Shown in pieces: positions 36,475 through 45,070 of a DNA stretch of 64,000 nt. The stretch covers positions 62,001 to 126,000 of the forward strand of contig NZ_SLWR01000004.1 in assembly GCF_004345665.1 (NCBI RefSeq). Reading direction: 5' to 3'. Origin of the DNA: Kribbella antiqua. Its GTDB lineage: Bacteria > Actinomycetota > Actinomycetes > Propionibacteriales > Kribbellaceae. Below the pieces are notes generated by a model that made no database searches, was not told the origin of the DNA, and saw only the letters and a list, made by a program, of their open reading frames with translations. Made by a program: the position numbers and the translations under genes. The stretch's first letter is position 1, and each line of letters starts with the position of its first letter.

Positions 36475-36644
36475 GACGCCTACCCACCTGCCCGTCCCCC
36501 GGGCGCCGAGCGGCCGCTCCGGTGCTGCCCGGCGGCGCCTACAGGCCCGCCCGTCCCCGCGCCGGGCGGCTGCGTTGAGGCCGGCGGCTGGGTTAGGCGG
36601 GCGCCTTGGGTGCGGCCGGGGGTGCGGCTGGGCTGTGGTGGTGG

Positions 36645-37076
36645 TCAGTGGCTGGCTGGGGCGAAGAGTTCTAGTTGGATGTTGTCCTGGTCGCGGAAGA
36701 CCAGGACTGAGGCGTAGGGCTCGTCGGCGATGGGTGACTGGGTGAGGGGCTTGTCGGCGGTGTCGGCGCGGACGACGCCGTGGGCCTCCAGGTGGTCCTG
36801 CCATTGTTCGAGGTCGGCGCGGGAGCCGACCGCGAAGCCGGCGTGGTCGAGGCCGGTGACGGTTTCCTTGCACAAGGCACCGTCGTTGGTGTCGTGGTGG
36901 TGCAGCGCGATCATCAGCTGATGGTCGGCGTCGGCGAGGATGCGCCCGACGCCGCCCGGGTGCGGTACGTCGAGCACCGGCTGCACGCCGAACACTTCGC
37001 CGTACCACTGGACGCTGGCCTCCAGGTCCGTCACGGTCAGGGCGAGGTGGTGGAGCTTGGGCTGGGTAACGGTCAT
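36645..37076 (-). CDS. VOC (glyoxalase/dioxygenase-fold) family protein
   Basis: A 143-residue VOC protein from ATG 37076 with GGGGGAA upstream. It has LHHLALTVTDLEASVQWYGEVFG (first metal His), HQLMIALHHHD, GLDHAGFAVGSRADLEQW, and VLVFRDQDNIQLELFAP with the C-terminal metal Glu. The reaction is unknown: the fold covers glyoxalases, dioxygenases and resistance proteins. It lies 14 bases downstream of the tetR gene on the same strand and is probably cotranscribed with it. Confidence 0.85.
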   Translation of the reverse strand: MTVTQPKLHHLALTVTDLEASVQWYGEVFGVQPVLDVPHPGGVGRILADADHQLMIALHHHDTNDGALCKETVTGLDHAGFAVGSRADLEQWQDHLEAHGVVRADTADKPLTQSPIADEPYASVLVFRDQDNIQLELFAPASH

Positions 37077-37090
37077 GATTCCCCCTTGTA

Positions 37091-37687
37091 TTACTGGGCT
37101 TTCTCGCTCGCGAACTGAGCGAGGAGCATCCGGACGACGTCCTCGACGAGCCGGGTCCACCGGTCGCCGCCAGGGTCGTTGGAGATCTGCTGGTCGACGA
37201 GGCCGGTGGTGACGGCCGTCAAGATGTCGAGGTGCCGCGGATCGTGCACGCCGTTGCGTGCGAGGAGTTCGCGGGTGACGTCGAGCGCCTTCACCGCCAA
37301 CTCATAGGACTCCGCCGACGGCGTGAAGCCGGGCACCGCGTGCTGGAACAGCAGTTGATACCGCGGTACGTCGGACACGCAGAACGTGACGAACGCCCGG
37401 GCCTCCCTCAGCAGGTCTTGTTCCGGATCGTCGGTCTGGGGCAGCGAGGCCTTCAGCTCGACGAACTCCTGTGCCGCCTGCGCGAACATCGCGTCCAGGA
37501 TGGCGTTCTTGGACTCGAAGTACGCGTACACCGTCGGCGTGGTGATACCGGCCCGCCGAGCCAGCTCGCGCAATGACAACGCGGCCAGCCCGTCGGCTCG
37601 CGCCAGCTCCCAGGCGGCGGTCAGCACCGCTGCCCGCGCGTTCTCCCGCCGCGCCTCGCGCCAGTTCGCCGCCGGTTTCTTTAACAT
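37091..37687 (-). CDS. TetR-family transcriptional regulator
   Basis: A 198-residue repressor from ATG 37687. The N-terminal DNA-binding domain is AVLTAAWELARADGLAALSLRELARRAGITTPTVYAYFESKNAIL, followed by a TetR_C-type helical ligand domain. A near-consensus promoter lies directly upstream. It shares an operon with the VOC protein, so it likely controls that gene and itself. Confidence 0.9.
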   Translation of the reverse strand: MLKKPAANWREARRENARAAVLTAAWELARADGLAALSLRELARRAGITTPTVYAYFESKNAILDAMFAQAAQEFVELKASLPQTDDPEQDLLREARAFVTFCVSDVPRYQLLFQHAVPGFTPSAESYELAVKALDVTRELLARNGVHDPRHLDILTAVTTGLVDQQISNDPGGDRWTRLVEDVVRMLLAQFASEKAQ

Positions 37688-37695
37688 AGTTCGAA

Positions 37696-37724
37696 GTATT
37701 TGCACACCGTATAAATGTTGTCAA
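37696..37724 (-). promoter_or_regulatory. sigma70-type promoter of the tetR-VOC operon
   Basis: On the minus strand TTGACA, a 17-bp spacer and AAATAC, followed nine bases later by the ATG. It sits in an A/T-rich island that stands out from the surrounding DNA. Confidence 0.7.
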
Positions 37725-37767
37725 TGGCCCAGCAACCGCCCGCTTCGCTCGCCGGGTGGTGAAGGGG

Positions 37768-37797
37768 CGGCCGGACCCCCGCAGGGAGGTCCGGCCG
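37768..37797. terminator. hairpin downstream of the ABC permease
   Basis: CGGCCGGACC and GGTCCGGCCG, perfect 10-bp arms with a 10-nt loop, 14 bases past the permease stop. Confidence 0.7.
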
Positions 37798-37810
37798 ACG
37801 GCTGTTCGAC

Positions 37811-38653
37811 TCAGTGACTGGTGGCGCTGCGGTACTTGCGGACGGCCAGCGGGGCGAAGACGGCGATGATCAGGGCGCACCAGATGAGGGAGAGCCACAC
37901 CGGGTGCTGGGCTGGGAAGCCGTCTGGACTCGCGAACGGCGATGGGTTGCCGAAGAGGTGGCGGCAGGCGGCGACGATGGAGGAGATCGGGTTCCACTCC
38001 GCCACCGGCTGCAGGCCGCTCGGCAGGTTCGGCGTCGGGACGAACGCGTTGGACAGGAACGTGAGTGGGAACAGCCAGATCAGCCCCGCCGACGACGCCA
38101 CCTCGGGGCCGCCGACGGACAAACCGATCAGCGCTCCGACCCAGAGCATCGCGAAGGCGAACAGCAGCAGGATCGCGAACGCCGCCAGCGCCTGCCCGAA
38201 TCCGTTGTGCCACCGCCAGCCGACGATGAACCCGCAGATCACCATCACCAGCATCACGAACGCGTTGAACACCAGGTCGCCGACCACCCGCCCGGCGATC
38301 ACCCCGGACCTTGCCATCGGCAACGAACGGAACCGGTCGATCAGGCCCTTCGACATGTCGTCGGCCAGCCCGACGCTCGCCGACGCGACCGCGAACGCCA
38401 TCGTCTGAGCGAAGATCCCGGACATCAGGAACTCCCGGTACGCGCGGGCACCGGGGAACCCGGGGATCGGGATCGCGTTGCCGAACACGTACGCGAACAG
38501 CAGCACGAACATGATCGGCTGGATGGTCGCGTAGATCAGCATGTCCGGCGTCCGCGGGATCCGCTTCAGGCTCCGCCACGCCAGCACCCCGGCATCGGAC
38601 AGCGCCCGGCTCAGCGGATTCACCCGGCCCGGCCGCTCAACCGTCGCACTCAT
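37811..38653 (-). CDS. ABC-2 type permease (DrrB-like)
   Basis: A 280-residue inner-membrane permease with six predicted helices. It has SLKRIPRTPDMLIYATIQPIMFVLLFAYVFG, LMSGIFAQTMAF, GLIDRFRSLPMARSGVIAGRVVGD (typical DrrB cytosolic loop) and FPLTFLSNAFVPTPNLPSGLQPVAEWNPIS. The family exports drugs or lipids as an ATPase2-permease2 complex. It follows its ATPase gene by 76 bp on the same strand. The substrate is unknown. Confidence 0.9.
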   Translation of the reverse strand: MSATVERPGRVNPLSRALSDAGVLAWRSLKRIPRTPDMLIYATIQPIMFVLLFAYVFGNAIPIPGFPGARAYREFLMSGIFAQTMAFAVASASVGLADDMSKGLIDRFRSLPMARSGVIAGRVVGDLVFNAFVMLVMVICGFIVGWRWHNGFGQALAAFAILLLFAFAMLWVGALIGLSVGGPEVASSAGLIWLFPLTFLSNAFVPTPNLPSGLQPVAEWNPISSIVAACRHLFGNPSPFASPDGFPAQHPVWLSLIWCALIIAVFAPLAVRKYRSATSH

Positions 38654-38729
38654 CGACGTCCTCGCTTCGCTCCGGGCGCCGATGAGGCGCAAGGCACGCT
38701 GTGTTCGACGATGAACTCGCTCCGCTCGT

Positions 38730-39716
38730 TCATGCTTTCTCCTTGGTCTCGTCGACGACGGCTTCGTGGCCGGTCAGCGTGAGGAACACGTCGTCCAGCG
38801 TCGGCCGCCGCAGGCCGATGTCGGCGATCCGGATCCCGCCGCCGTCGAGGGTGCGGATCACGTCGACCAGCGCACTCGATCCGCCTGGCGCCGGCAGCGT
38901 GATCCGGCGGCTGTGGTGATCAGTCGTCGTCGCATCCAGGTCGGTGATGCCGAGCGCACCGACGAGCAACTCGAGCGCCCGGTCCGTGTCGTCCGGTTCG
39001 TGTACGACGACCTCGATCCGCTCGCCGCCGACCTTCGCCTTGAGCTCGTCCGCCGTACCGCGGGCGATCACCGAGCCGTGGTCGACCACCGCGATGCTGT
39101 CCGCGAGCTCGTCGGCCTCTTCCAGGTACTGCGTCGTCAGCAGGATGGTCACACCTTCGCTGACCCGGTCGCGGATGATCTGCCACAGGTCGAGTCGGCT
39201 GCGTGGGTCCAGCCCGGTGGTCGGCTCGTCCAGGAACAGCACCTTCGGGTGCGCGATCAGCGAGCCGGCCAGGTCCAGCCGGCGGCGCATGCCGCCCGAG
39301 TACGTCTTCAGGATCCGGTCCGCGGCGTCGGTCAGGTCGAAGACCTCGAGCAACTCCTCCGCCCGCTGCTTCGCCTGCTGGCTGCTCAGGCGGTAGAGCC
39401 GGCCGAACATCCACAGGTTCTCCCGGCCGGTGAGCAGTTCGTCGACGGCGGCGTACTGACCCGACAGGCCGACCAGCGAACGGACCGTGTCCGCTTCCTT
39501 CACCACGTCGTGCCCGAGCACGCGAGCCGAGCCGGCGTCCGGCGCCATCAGGGTGGTGAGCACCCGGACTGTGGTCGTCTTGCCCGCGCCGTTGGGCCCG
39601 AGCAGGCCGAGCACACTCCCCTCCGGCACGTCGAGATCGATCCCGTCGAGCGCCTTCACGGTGTTCTTCCTGGTCCTGAACGTCTTCACGAGGCCTGTCG
39701 CCTCGATTGCAGCCAT
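38730..39716 (-). CDS. ABC exporter ATP-binding protein (DrrA-like)
   Basis: A 328-residue ATPase from ATG 39716. It has Walker [18 protein letters not shown], the DrrA-type GLSGQYAAVDELLTGRENL, signature TYSGGMRRRLDLAGSL, Walker B VLFLDEPTTGLDPRSR and the LLTTQYLEEADELAD switch. A C-terminal domain ends with the DrrA-family PTLDDVFLTLTG. It pairs with the downstream permease. Upstream, an operator-like inverted repeat separates it from a divergent MFS gene. Confidence 0.92.
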   Translation of the reverse strand: MAAIEATGLVKTFRTRKNTVKALDGIDLDVPEGSVLGLLGPNGAGKTTTVRVLTTLMAPDAGSARVLGHDVVKEADTVRSLVGLSGQYAAVDELLTGRENLWMFGRLYRLSSQQAKQRAEELLEVFDLTDAADRILKTYSGGMRRRLDLAGSLIAHPKVLFLDEPTTGLDPRSRLDLWQIIRDRVSEGVTILLTTQYLEEADELADSIAVVDHGSVIARGTADELKAKVGGERIEVVVHEPDDTDRALELLVGALGITDLDATTTDHHSRRITLPAPGGSSALVDVIRTLDGGGIRIADIGLRRPTLDDVFLTLTGHEAVVDETKEKA

Positions 39717-39805
39717 GCCGCTCGTCCCCCTTCTGGATGTGACGCGGGCCATCATCCTTGCCGAGGCCGCCGACAGTTTCGACACCTTTAACTCAGAGGC
39801 GAAAC

Positions 39806-39843
39806 TTGAGTCTGACTGACTCAACTTTGTTGATAGTTGAGTC
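39806..39843. promoter_or_regulatory. operator-like TTGAGTC repeats between divergent transporter genes
   Basis: Inverted repeat TTGAGTC-TGACT-GACTCAA (39806-39824) plus a third half-site TTGAGTC (39837-39843). It lies between the drrA-like gene and the MFS gene, in the only A/T-rich patch of the gap. Confidence 0.65.
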
Positions 39844-39876
39844 GACAGCGCTCAGGTAGGCGTTTAGCGTCCGGGT

Positions 39877-41106
39877 ATGGGCATCCTCAAGCACCCCGAC
39901 TTCCGCCGCCTCTGGATCGCGGACCTACTCAGCCAGCTCGGCAGCCGCCTGAGCATGATGGCCGTCCCGCTGCTCGCCGTACTCACGCTGGACGCCTCCA
40001 CATTCCAGGTCTCGCTTCTCCGGACCTGCGAGACAGCTGCCTGGCTGGGCCTCGGCCTGTTCGCCGGTGCGTGGGTAGACAGGGTCCGTTGCCTCCCTGT
40101 CCTGGTGTACGCCGATCTGGGTCGCGCAATGCTCTTCGCAACGATCCCGGTGACCGCGTGGTTCGGCGTACTGACTCTGACGCAGCTGTACGTCGTACTT
40201 GTGCTGGCTGGGGTACTCACGGTGCTGTTCGACGTGGCGCATAGCTCGTACCCGCCGCGGCTGCTGCAGCCGGACCAGCTCCTGCCGAGCAACGCCAGGC
40301 TGGCTGCCAACCACTCTGTCGGAGCAGTCGTCGGAGCGGGCGCGGGCGGCGTACTGGTTCAAGGACTCGGCGCCGCAGTCACCATCGGCGTGGACGCTCT
40401 CAGCTTCCTCTGGTCAGCACTGTGGCTCCGCTCCATCCGTACGCCGGAGCCACGGCCTGCCAAGGCGGAGCGGCCTGACTTGAAGCGGGAGATCGCAGAG
40501 GGCATGCGGTACGTGTTCCAGCACCCACTGCTGCGGCCGATCGCGTTGAACACGGCGACGACGATGCTGTTCCAGTCGGCCAACGGTGCGGTGGTGATCG
40601 TGTTCCTGGTGCGTAAGGTCCACCTGCAGCCGAGCACCATCGGCGTCCTGAGCATGATCGGCCTGGGCGGCGCCATCGTCGCCTCCGCCGTCACCGAGCG
40701 CATCAGCAACCGGTACGGCGACGCTCGCACGCTGCTGGTGTCGTCGACCGGCATCGGCGTGGCGTTCACCCTGCAAGCACTGACGGCACCGGGCTGGCGG
40801 TTGAGCTGGTACGTCGTCAGCACTCTGCTCGCCGGCTTCTGCATCATCGTCAGCTACATCGTGCTGGTGAGCACCCGCCAGCGCGTCTGCCCACCCGAGC
40901 TACAGGGCCGCGTCAGCGCCACCATGAGCTTCGTCAGCTGGGGCGTCACCCCACTAGGCAGCCTCCTCGGCGGCACCCTCGGCACGGTCTTCGGCCTCCA
41001 CGCCACCCTCTGGATCGCCGGCCTCGCCAGCCTGGCCGGCACGGCCTTCCTCTACTTCTCCCCCTTCCGCACTCTCCACACCGTCCCCGCCACCGCATCC
41101 CACTAG
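39877..41106 (+). CDS. MFS transporter (enterobactin-exporter-like, 12 helices)
   Basis: A 409-residue permease. It begins LKHPDFRRLWIADLLSQLGSRLSMMAVPLLAV, typical of the MFS_3 branch, with GLFAGAWVDRVRCLPVLVYADLGRA (the motif A region between helices 2 and 3) and FVSWGVTPLGSLLGGTLG late. The substrate is unknown. It diverges from the ABC exporter across a shared operator, so the two may be induced together. TTTAGCGT lies just before the ATG, suggesting a very short or absent leader. Confidence 0.88.
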   Translation: MGILKHPDFRRLWIADLLSQLGSRLSMMAVPLLAVLTLDASTFQVSLLRTCETAAWLGLGLFAGAWVDRVRCLPVLVYADLGRAMLFATIPVTAWFGVLTLTQLYVVLVLAGVLTVLFDVAHSSYPPRLLQPDQLLPSNARLAANHSVGAVVGAGAGGVLVQGLGAAVTIGVDALSFLWSALWLRSIRTPEPRPAKAERPDLKREIAEGMRYVFQHPLLRPIALNTATTMLFQSANGAVVIVFLVRKVHLQPSTIGVLSMIGLGGAIVASAVTERISNRYGDARTLLVSSTGIGVAFTLQALTAPGWRLSWYVVSTLLAGFCIIVSYIVLVSTRQRVCPPELQGRVSATMSFVSWGVTPLGSLLGGTLGTVFGLHATLWIAGLASLAGTAFLYFSPFRTLHTVPATASH

Positions 41107-41136
41107 AGCCACCGTGCCGAGTGGGGAGTGAAAGAG

Positions 41137-42297
41137 CTAGTCGGAGGTGATCTGGGCGGTTCCGACGAGGACCTCGACGTCGAGGCTGGCTCGGCCACGG
41201 CCGATCTCCACGTCCTTGGACTGGCCGGTGACGGCGCCCGTCCAGCTGACGCGGCCGAGCTGGGACTCGGTGTGGACGCGGACGTCGGAGCCACGGCGCA
41301 GCGTCACGTTGGCGGCGCCGGACTCGACGCGAACCCGGGAGCGGCCCTTGGTGATCTGGGCGTCGAGGGTGGCAGTGCCCGCCTGGACGAGCAGGTCGAT
41401 CGGACCGTCGACGTCGGACACCTTCGCCGTACCGGCGGTGACACGGACGCGGGTCAGGCCGGGCAGGCGTTCGGCTGCAACACTGCCGCCGGTCACCTCC
41501 ACCTCGACCTGGAGCGTCGGGTTGACCCGGATGGAGAGCTCCTTGGCCAGGCCGTTCACGTGCGACTTCAGGTTGGTCGGGTTGCGCAGCATGCTGAAGC
41601 CGTCGATGGAGACGCCCATGTCGCCCTCGCTGCTGATCGCGAGCGTCTCGCCGTCGCGCTTGATCACGTGCGGCCCGTCCACCGCGACGCCGTTGATCGC
41701 GGGCTCACCGATCAGCCGCACCCGCCGGCCGATCGCCCGTACCGTCACCCGCTGCACCCCGGCCGGGATCGGCACATGACTGTGCTCCTCCTCGACCTCT
41801 TCCTCAGCCTCCACGGGCTCGACCGGCTCCCCGGGCTCGACCGGCTCCTCGGGCTCGTCGCCCGACAGCGTCGCGTCGGTCGGAGCCGCGGTCGCGGGCC
41901 CACCGGTCGCGGGCCCACCGGTCGCGGGCCCACCGGTCCCGGGCCCACCGGTCGCGGGCCCACCAGGAGCCGCGCCGGCGGGAGCATCGTCGACCACGCT
42001 GTCCTGGAGCCCGTTGGTGGACGGTACGGCGTCGCCGTCGGCAGCAGGGGGTTCCGACACAGCACCCGAAGGCCCCGGTACGGCGTCCACCACCTCGGCC
42101 CACACCGATGGGGAAGGCACATCGGCAACCGGCGCCTGCTTCTCCGCCGCTTCAGCCGGACCTGCCGAGTCTGCGGGGGCAGCGGCCGGCTGGATGGCGG
42201 CGATGAGGGTGGCACCCTCCTCGGTGGACAGGTGGCCGTTGGCGACCCGGTCCAGGATGTCCTTGACCCGCCGGTCGTAGTCGCTCTGGTTGCTCAT
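41137..42297 (-). CDS. SHOCT-like/DUF4097 beta-helix protein with Gly-Pro repeat linker
   Basis: A 386-residue protein. The N-terminal short helical domain is RRVKDILDRVANGHLSTEEGATLIAAI. A long Ala/Pro/Gly/Glu linker follows, with five GGPAT-type repeats and an acidic run. The C-terminal half is DUF4097-like, with repeated short beta strands (LTRVRVTAGTAKVSDVDGPIDLLVQAGTATLDAQI...SGAANVTLRRGSDVRV). No signal peptide or membrane helix is present. Proteins of this kind are linked to envelope stress and adhesin-like roles; the exact function is unknown. The start ATG 42297 directly precedes the conserved domain. Confidence 0.82.
   Translation of the reverse strand: MSNQSDYDRRVKDILDRVANGHLSTEEGATLIAAIQPAAAPADSAGPAEAAEKQAPVADVPSPSVWAEVVDAVPGPSGAVSEPPAADGDAVPSTNGLQDSVVDDAPAGAAPGGPATGGPGTGGPATGGPATGGPATAAPTDATLSGDEPEEPVEPGEPVEPVEAEEEVEEEHSHVPIPAGVQRVTVRAIGRRVRLIGEPAINGVAVDGPHVIKRDGETLAISSEGDMGVSIDGFSMLRNPTNLKSHVNGLAKELSIRVNPTLQVEVEVTGGSVAAERLPGLTRVRVTAGTAKVSDVDGPIDLLVQAGTATLDAQITKGRSRVRVESGAANVTLRRGSDVRVHTESQLGRVSWTGAVTGQSKDVEIGRGRASLDVEVLVGTAQITSD
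41890..41964. repeat. five tandem 15-bp units coding GGPAT
   Basis: GGTCGCGGGCCCACC repeated five times in tandem, the fourth unit with one change (GGTCCC). Encodes the Gly-Gly-Pro-Ala-Thr linker of the DUF4097 protein. Likely to vary in copy number between strains. Confidence 0.85.
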
Positions 42298-42739
42298 GCC
42301 CCCAGTCCAGCACCCGCAGAGGTCGAAACCAATCCGGGATCGCCCCCAACCTCGCCCGGCCCACCCTGACTCGCCACCGCAGCGGCCGCATTCCACCACC
42401 CGGAATTCTCTCACCAATTGCAGAAATGCGACCACAAGTGTGAGGTTGACGCGGCAGGATTCGTACCATTCCGTGGTCAAATAACTACAATTGCTTGCGG
42501 TCCTGCGGACGAACTGAATACATTCACTTCAAGCGACGTATTGAGTGGCCATCAAGCGATCGCGGCACCACATTTGCGGCCGGTCAACGGCGACCGGCGG
42601 CCGGCTTTTGGGGTCAGGCTGGTCGACCTGTCTGGCATGCCCATTCGCGGGCCATCTATTGCCCCACCCTTTCATCCCTCCCCTTTTCGTGCGCCCCACC
42701 CTCCCGGGGCGCACGACGTACTCCTCAAAGGAGATCGAC
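42298..42739. other. 440-bp region upstream of the His-rich peptide gene
   Basis: No gene seen. The stretch 42400-42560 is the most A/T-rich of the neighbourhood (AAATAACTACAATTGC, TGAATACATTC) and probably holds the promoters for both flanking genes. AAAGGAG at 42727-42733 is the ribosome-binding site of the next gene. Confidence 0.5.
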
Positions 42740-43063
42740 ATGCCCAACCTCAGGACCCGCCTGATCACCGTCCCACTGGCCAGCCTCGCCCTGGGCGTCG
42801 GCGGCGTCGCCCTGGCGGCCACTACGGCCTCGGCCCACGACCACCCGACCCCGATCGCCAACGTCGGCGACGCGGTGCAGTACGGCACCGAACAGGTCCA
42901 ACTGCACGTCGACGACGAGGCACTGGGTCTCTACCCGGCCATCGAGAACCCGTTCGGCTACACCACCAGCCACGTCGTTCCGGTCGGCGTCAACATCGTG
43001 ACGCTGACGCTGTCTGGTCACAAGGCGGTCGACGACGGCACCGGTCACGGGCACGACCACTGA
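42740..43063 (+). CDS. small secreted His-rich protein of the copper locus
   Basis: A 107-residue exported protein. The signal peptide is PLASLALGVGGVALAATTASA, with cleavage likely before HDHP. The mature form therefore starts HDHPTP and ends GHGHDH, a His/Asp motif at each end that could bind Cu or Zn. The middle (VGDAVQYGTEQVQLHVDDEALGLYPAIENPFGYTTSHVVPVGVNIVTLTLSGHK) is not recognised. It lies just upstream of copC and copD but behind a strong terminator, so it may be far more abundant than they are. Confidence 0.8.
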   Translation: MPNLRTRLITVPLASLALGVGGVALAATTASAHDHPTPIANVGDAVQYGTEQVQLHVDDEALGLYPAIENPFGYTTSHVVPVGVNIVTLTLSGHKAVDDGTGHGHDH

Positions 43064-43104
43064 GGTTCCACCGACCCACGCGCTGAACAGCGCCAGGTCA
43101 CCTC

Positions 43105-43148
43105 GATCACCCGTGGCCGCGGAGACCGATCCGCGGCCACGGGTGATC
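43105..43148 (+). terminator. 19-bp-stem terminator after the His-rich peptide gene
   Basis: Arms from GATCACCCGTGGCCGCGGA (43105-43123) to its exact complement (43130-43148) with a 6-nt loop. This is one of the two strongest hairpins in the window. Confidence 0.85.
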
Positions 43149-43164
43149 CGCATCTGGGGCGTAA

Positions 43165-43196
43165 CACCTGGTCCGGCGAAATTGCCGGACCAGGTG
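43165..43196. promoter_or_regulatory. second perfect hairpin upstream of copC
   Basis: CACCTGGTCCGGC and GCCGGACCAGGTG, perfect 13-bp arms around GAAATT. It lies 17 bases past the previous terminator and about 190 bases before copC. It could be a second terminator or a large operator. The remaining bases to 43389 (A/T-richer, with TTTCCGGAATATTTCC) hold no gene. Confidence 0.55.
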
Positions 43197-43389
43197 ACGA
43201 CGGCACCCACCGCGTTAATCCTCACAACAGCAGATTACCTCTGAGAGGTTTCCGGAATATTTCCGCGGCCGGGAAATGTGTTACGAGCAAATGTCCGAAT
43301 GACATTCAATTCCGACTTCATACCGGACAACGCGCTCGCGCCGCGGCGAATTCCATTATCGGCCGATATTTCCTGACAGGAGGATCCGG

Positions 43390-43977
43390 ATGTCGAAGCC
43401 CACGACGTCATGGTTCCGCTCGCTGCGGCGGAGCTGCCCACCGATCCTGGCGGTTCTCACCATCACCGCCGCCCTGATCTTCGCGCCGGCCGTCCCGGCG
43501 AGCGCGCACTCCAAACTGACCACCAGCACTCCGGCCAACGGTGCCCGGCTGTCCGCCAGCCCCTCCGCCCTCAGCTTCACCTTCGACCAGACCCTCCAGC
43601 CGGTGCAGGGCTGGGACGCCGTCCTGGTCACCGGTCCGGACGGGTTCCGCCACCCTGCCAAGTCCGTGCGGGTCGACGGCAACACCGTCCACGCCAGCTG
43701 CGACCGGCTCGGCCAGTCCGGCACCTACACGGTGAGCTACCGGGTCATCTCTGGCGACGGCCACCCGATCGCCGGCCACATCACCGTCACCCTCGACAAG
43801 GCAGACGTCGGCTCCTCGGTGATGACCGCCATCAGTCTGCCCGCCGGCGGCGTACCGGCCTGGATCTGGATCCTCGAGCTCGCCACCGCTCTGTTCCTGC
43901 TGCACGGGTTCCTGCGCTGGCGCTCTGAGCAAAGCCAGCCGGCGCCGGTCCTGCTCGACTCCGCGACGAGGGACTAG
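43390..43977 (+). CDS. copC: CopC-domain copper-binding protein with C-terminal membrane anchor
   Basis: A 195-residue protein. The signal peptide ends APAVPASA, so the mature N-terminus is HSKLTTSTPANGARL, and its first His is the usual Cu(II) ligand. The CopC beta-barrel continues through LSFTFDQTLQPVQGWDAVLV to VSYRVISGDGHPIAGHITVTL, which holds the second His. A C-terminal helix (WIWILELATALFLLHGFLRW) anchors it to the membrane outer face. AGGAGG precedes the ATG. copD follows after three bases, so the two act together in copper handling. Confidence 0.9.
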   Translation: MSKPTTSWFRSLRRSCPPILAVLTITAALIFAPAVPASAHSKLTTSTPANGARLSASPSALSFTFDQTLQPVQGWDAVLVTGPDGFRHPAKSVRVDGNTVHASCDRLGQSGTYTVSYRVISGDGHPIAGHITVTLDKADVGSSVMTAISLPAGGVPAWIWILELATALFLLHGFLRWRSEQSQPAPVLLDSATRD

Positions 43978-43980
43978 CAG

Positions 43981-44991
43981 ATGGACCTCACCGCCCCAGC
44001 TCTGAAAGTACGACGCCCAGTCGTGCTGTCGGTCATAGCCGGGCTCAGCGTGGCTGCCCTGGTGTGGGCCATCGTCATCACCCGCCCAGCGCCCGAGCCG
44101 GCCATCAACACCACCAGCCCCGGCATCCTCTACACCACTCCGTTCGCCCGGTTCGTCACCAACGGCGCCGCGATCACCGCGACCGGCGCCGTACTCTTCT
44201 TGCTCCTCCTAGGAGCGGCAGGGCGGCAGAAGTACGACGCGGTCGCCGCAAGGGCCCGGGTGATCGCTATCGCGGTCGGTATCGCCTGGGTCACAGCCAC
44301 CACGACGACGTGGTGGCTCCAGGCCGCGGCAATCTCCGGGTCCGGGCCGAAGATGCCGTTCGCGGGGATGGCGTCGTACGCCGTGGAGGTCACCTCAGGC
44401 ACCGCACTGGCTCTGACGGTTGTCGCCGCAACCGCCTACACGGTGCTGGTGCTCAGACGCACCTCCAGCTACTGGCCGATGGCCTGCGCGCTCGTCGGCC
44501 TGGTCGCCGTACCAGCGACTGGTCACGCGTCGCAGACCAACGCAGCCTGGCTTACGACACCCGCCATCTGTCTGCACATGTGTGCGGTCAGCCTGTGGGT
44601 AGGCGGCCTCGCACTGGTCACAGTGCTGGTCGCTCGCAACCGTTCCGCACTCTCACTCGTCCTGCCGCGCTTCTCAACCGTGGCAGGCGGTGCGATCGCC
44701 ACTGTCGCGGTCACCGGCGTGCTGCTCGCTGGACCACGACTGACGAAGGACATCACACCCCACCCGTCGGTGCTGCTTCACGCCCTGCTCGAGACGCCTG
44801 CGGGCTGGCTGGTCATCGGCAAGCTCGTAGGGCTCGGCATCCTGGCAGCGACGGGCGGCTTCATCAGACAGTTCCTCCTACCGGCCGTCCGCCGACAGGA
44901 GACCGTCGCACTCGCCACACTGGCCACGGTCGAGCTCACCGTGATGGCAGTGACCATCGCCATCGCCACAGCCCTGGCCAGACCCCTGTAA
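43981..44991 (+). CDS. copD: CopD-family copper transport membrane protein
   Basis: A 336-residue protein with about eight or nine membrane helices. It has TTPAICLHMCAVSLWVGGLALVTVLVARN (conserved His and Trp) and LLHALLETPAGWLVIGKLVGLGILAATGGFIRQFLLP, as in the CopD family. With CopC it is expected to move copper across the membrane. The start lies three bases after the copC stop, and a terminator follows within 10 bases of its own stop. Metal-dependent control is likely, but no regulator is adjacent. Confidence 0.88.
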   Translation: MDLTAPALKVRRPVVLSVIAGLSVAALVWAIVITRPAPEPAINTTSPGILYTTPFARFVTNGAAITATGAVLFLLLLGAAGRQKYDAVAARARVIAIAVGIAWVTATTTTWWLQAAAISGSGPKMPFAGMASYAVEVTSGTALALTVVAATAYTVLVLRRTSSYWPMACALVGLVAVPATGHASQTNAAWLTTPAICLHMCAVSLWVGGLALVTVLVARNRSALSLVLPRFSTVAGGAIATVAVTGVLLAGPRLTKDITPHPSVLLHALLETPAGWLVIGKLVGLGILAATGGFIRQFLLPAVRRQETVALATLATVELTVMAVTIAIATALARPL

Positions 44992-44997
44992 AACAAC

Positions 44998-45031
44998 AGC
45001 AGTGCGGGTCACGCTCGTGACCCGCACTGCT
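44998..45031. terminator. bidirectional terminator between copD and the DHA2 transporter
   Basis: Perfect 16-bp arms AGCAGTGCGGGTCACG and CGTGACCCGCACTGCT around CT, with A-rich sequence on the left and TCTCTAT on the right. It is suited to ending transcription from both sides. Confidence 0.88.
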
Positions 45032-45070
45032 TCTCTATGACTTCACAGCCCTCGGCAGAGCTGGTAGTTG

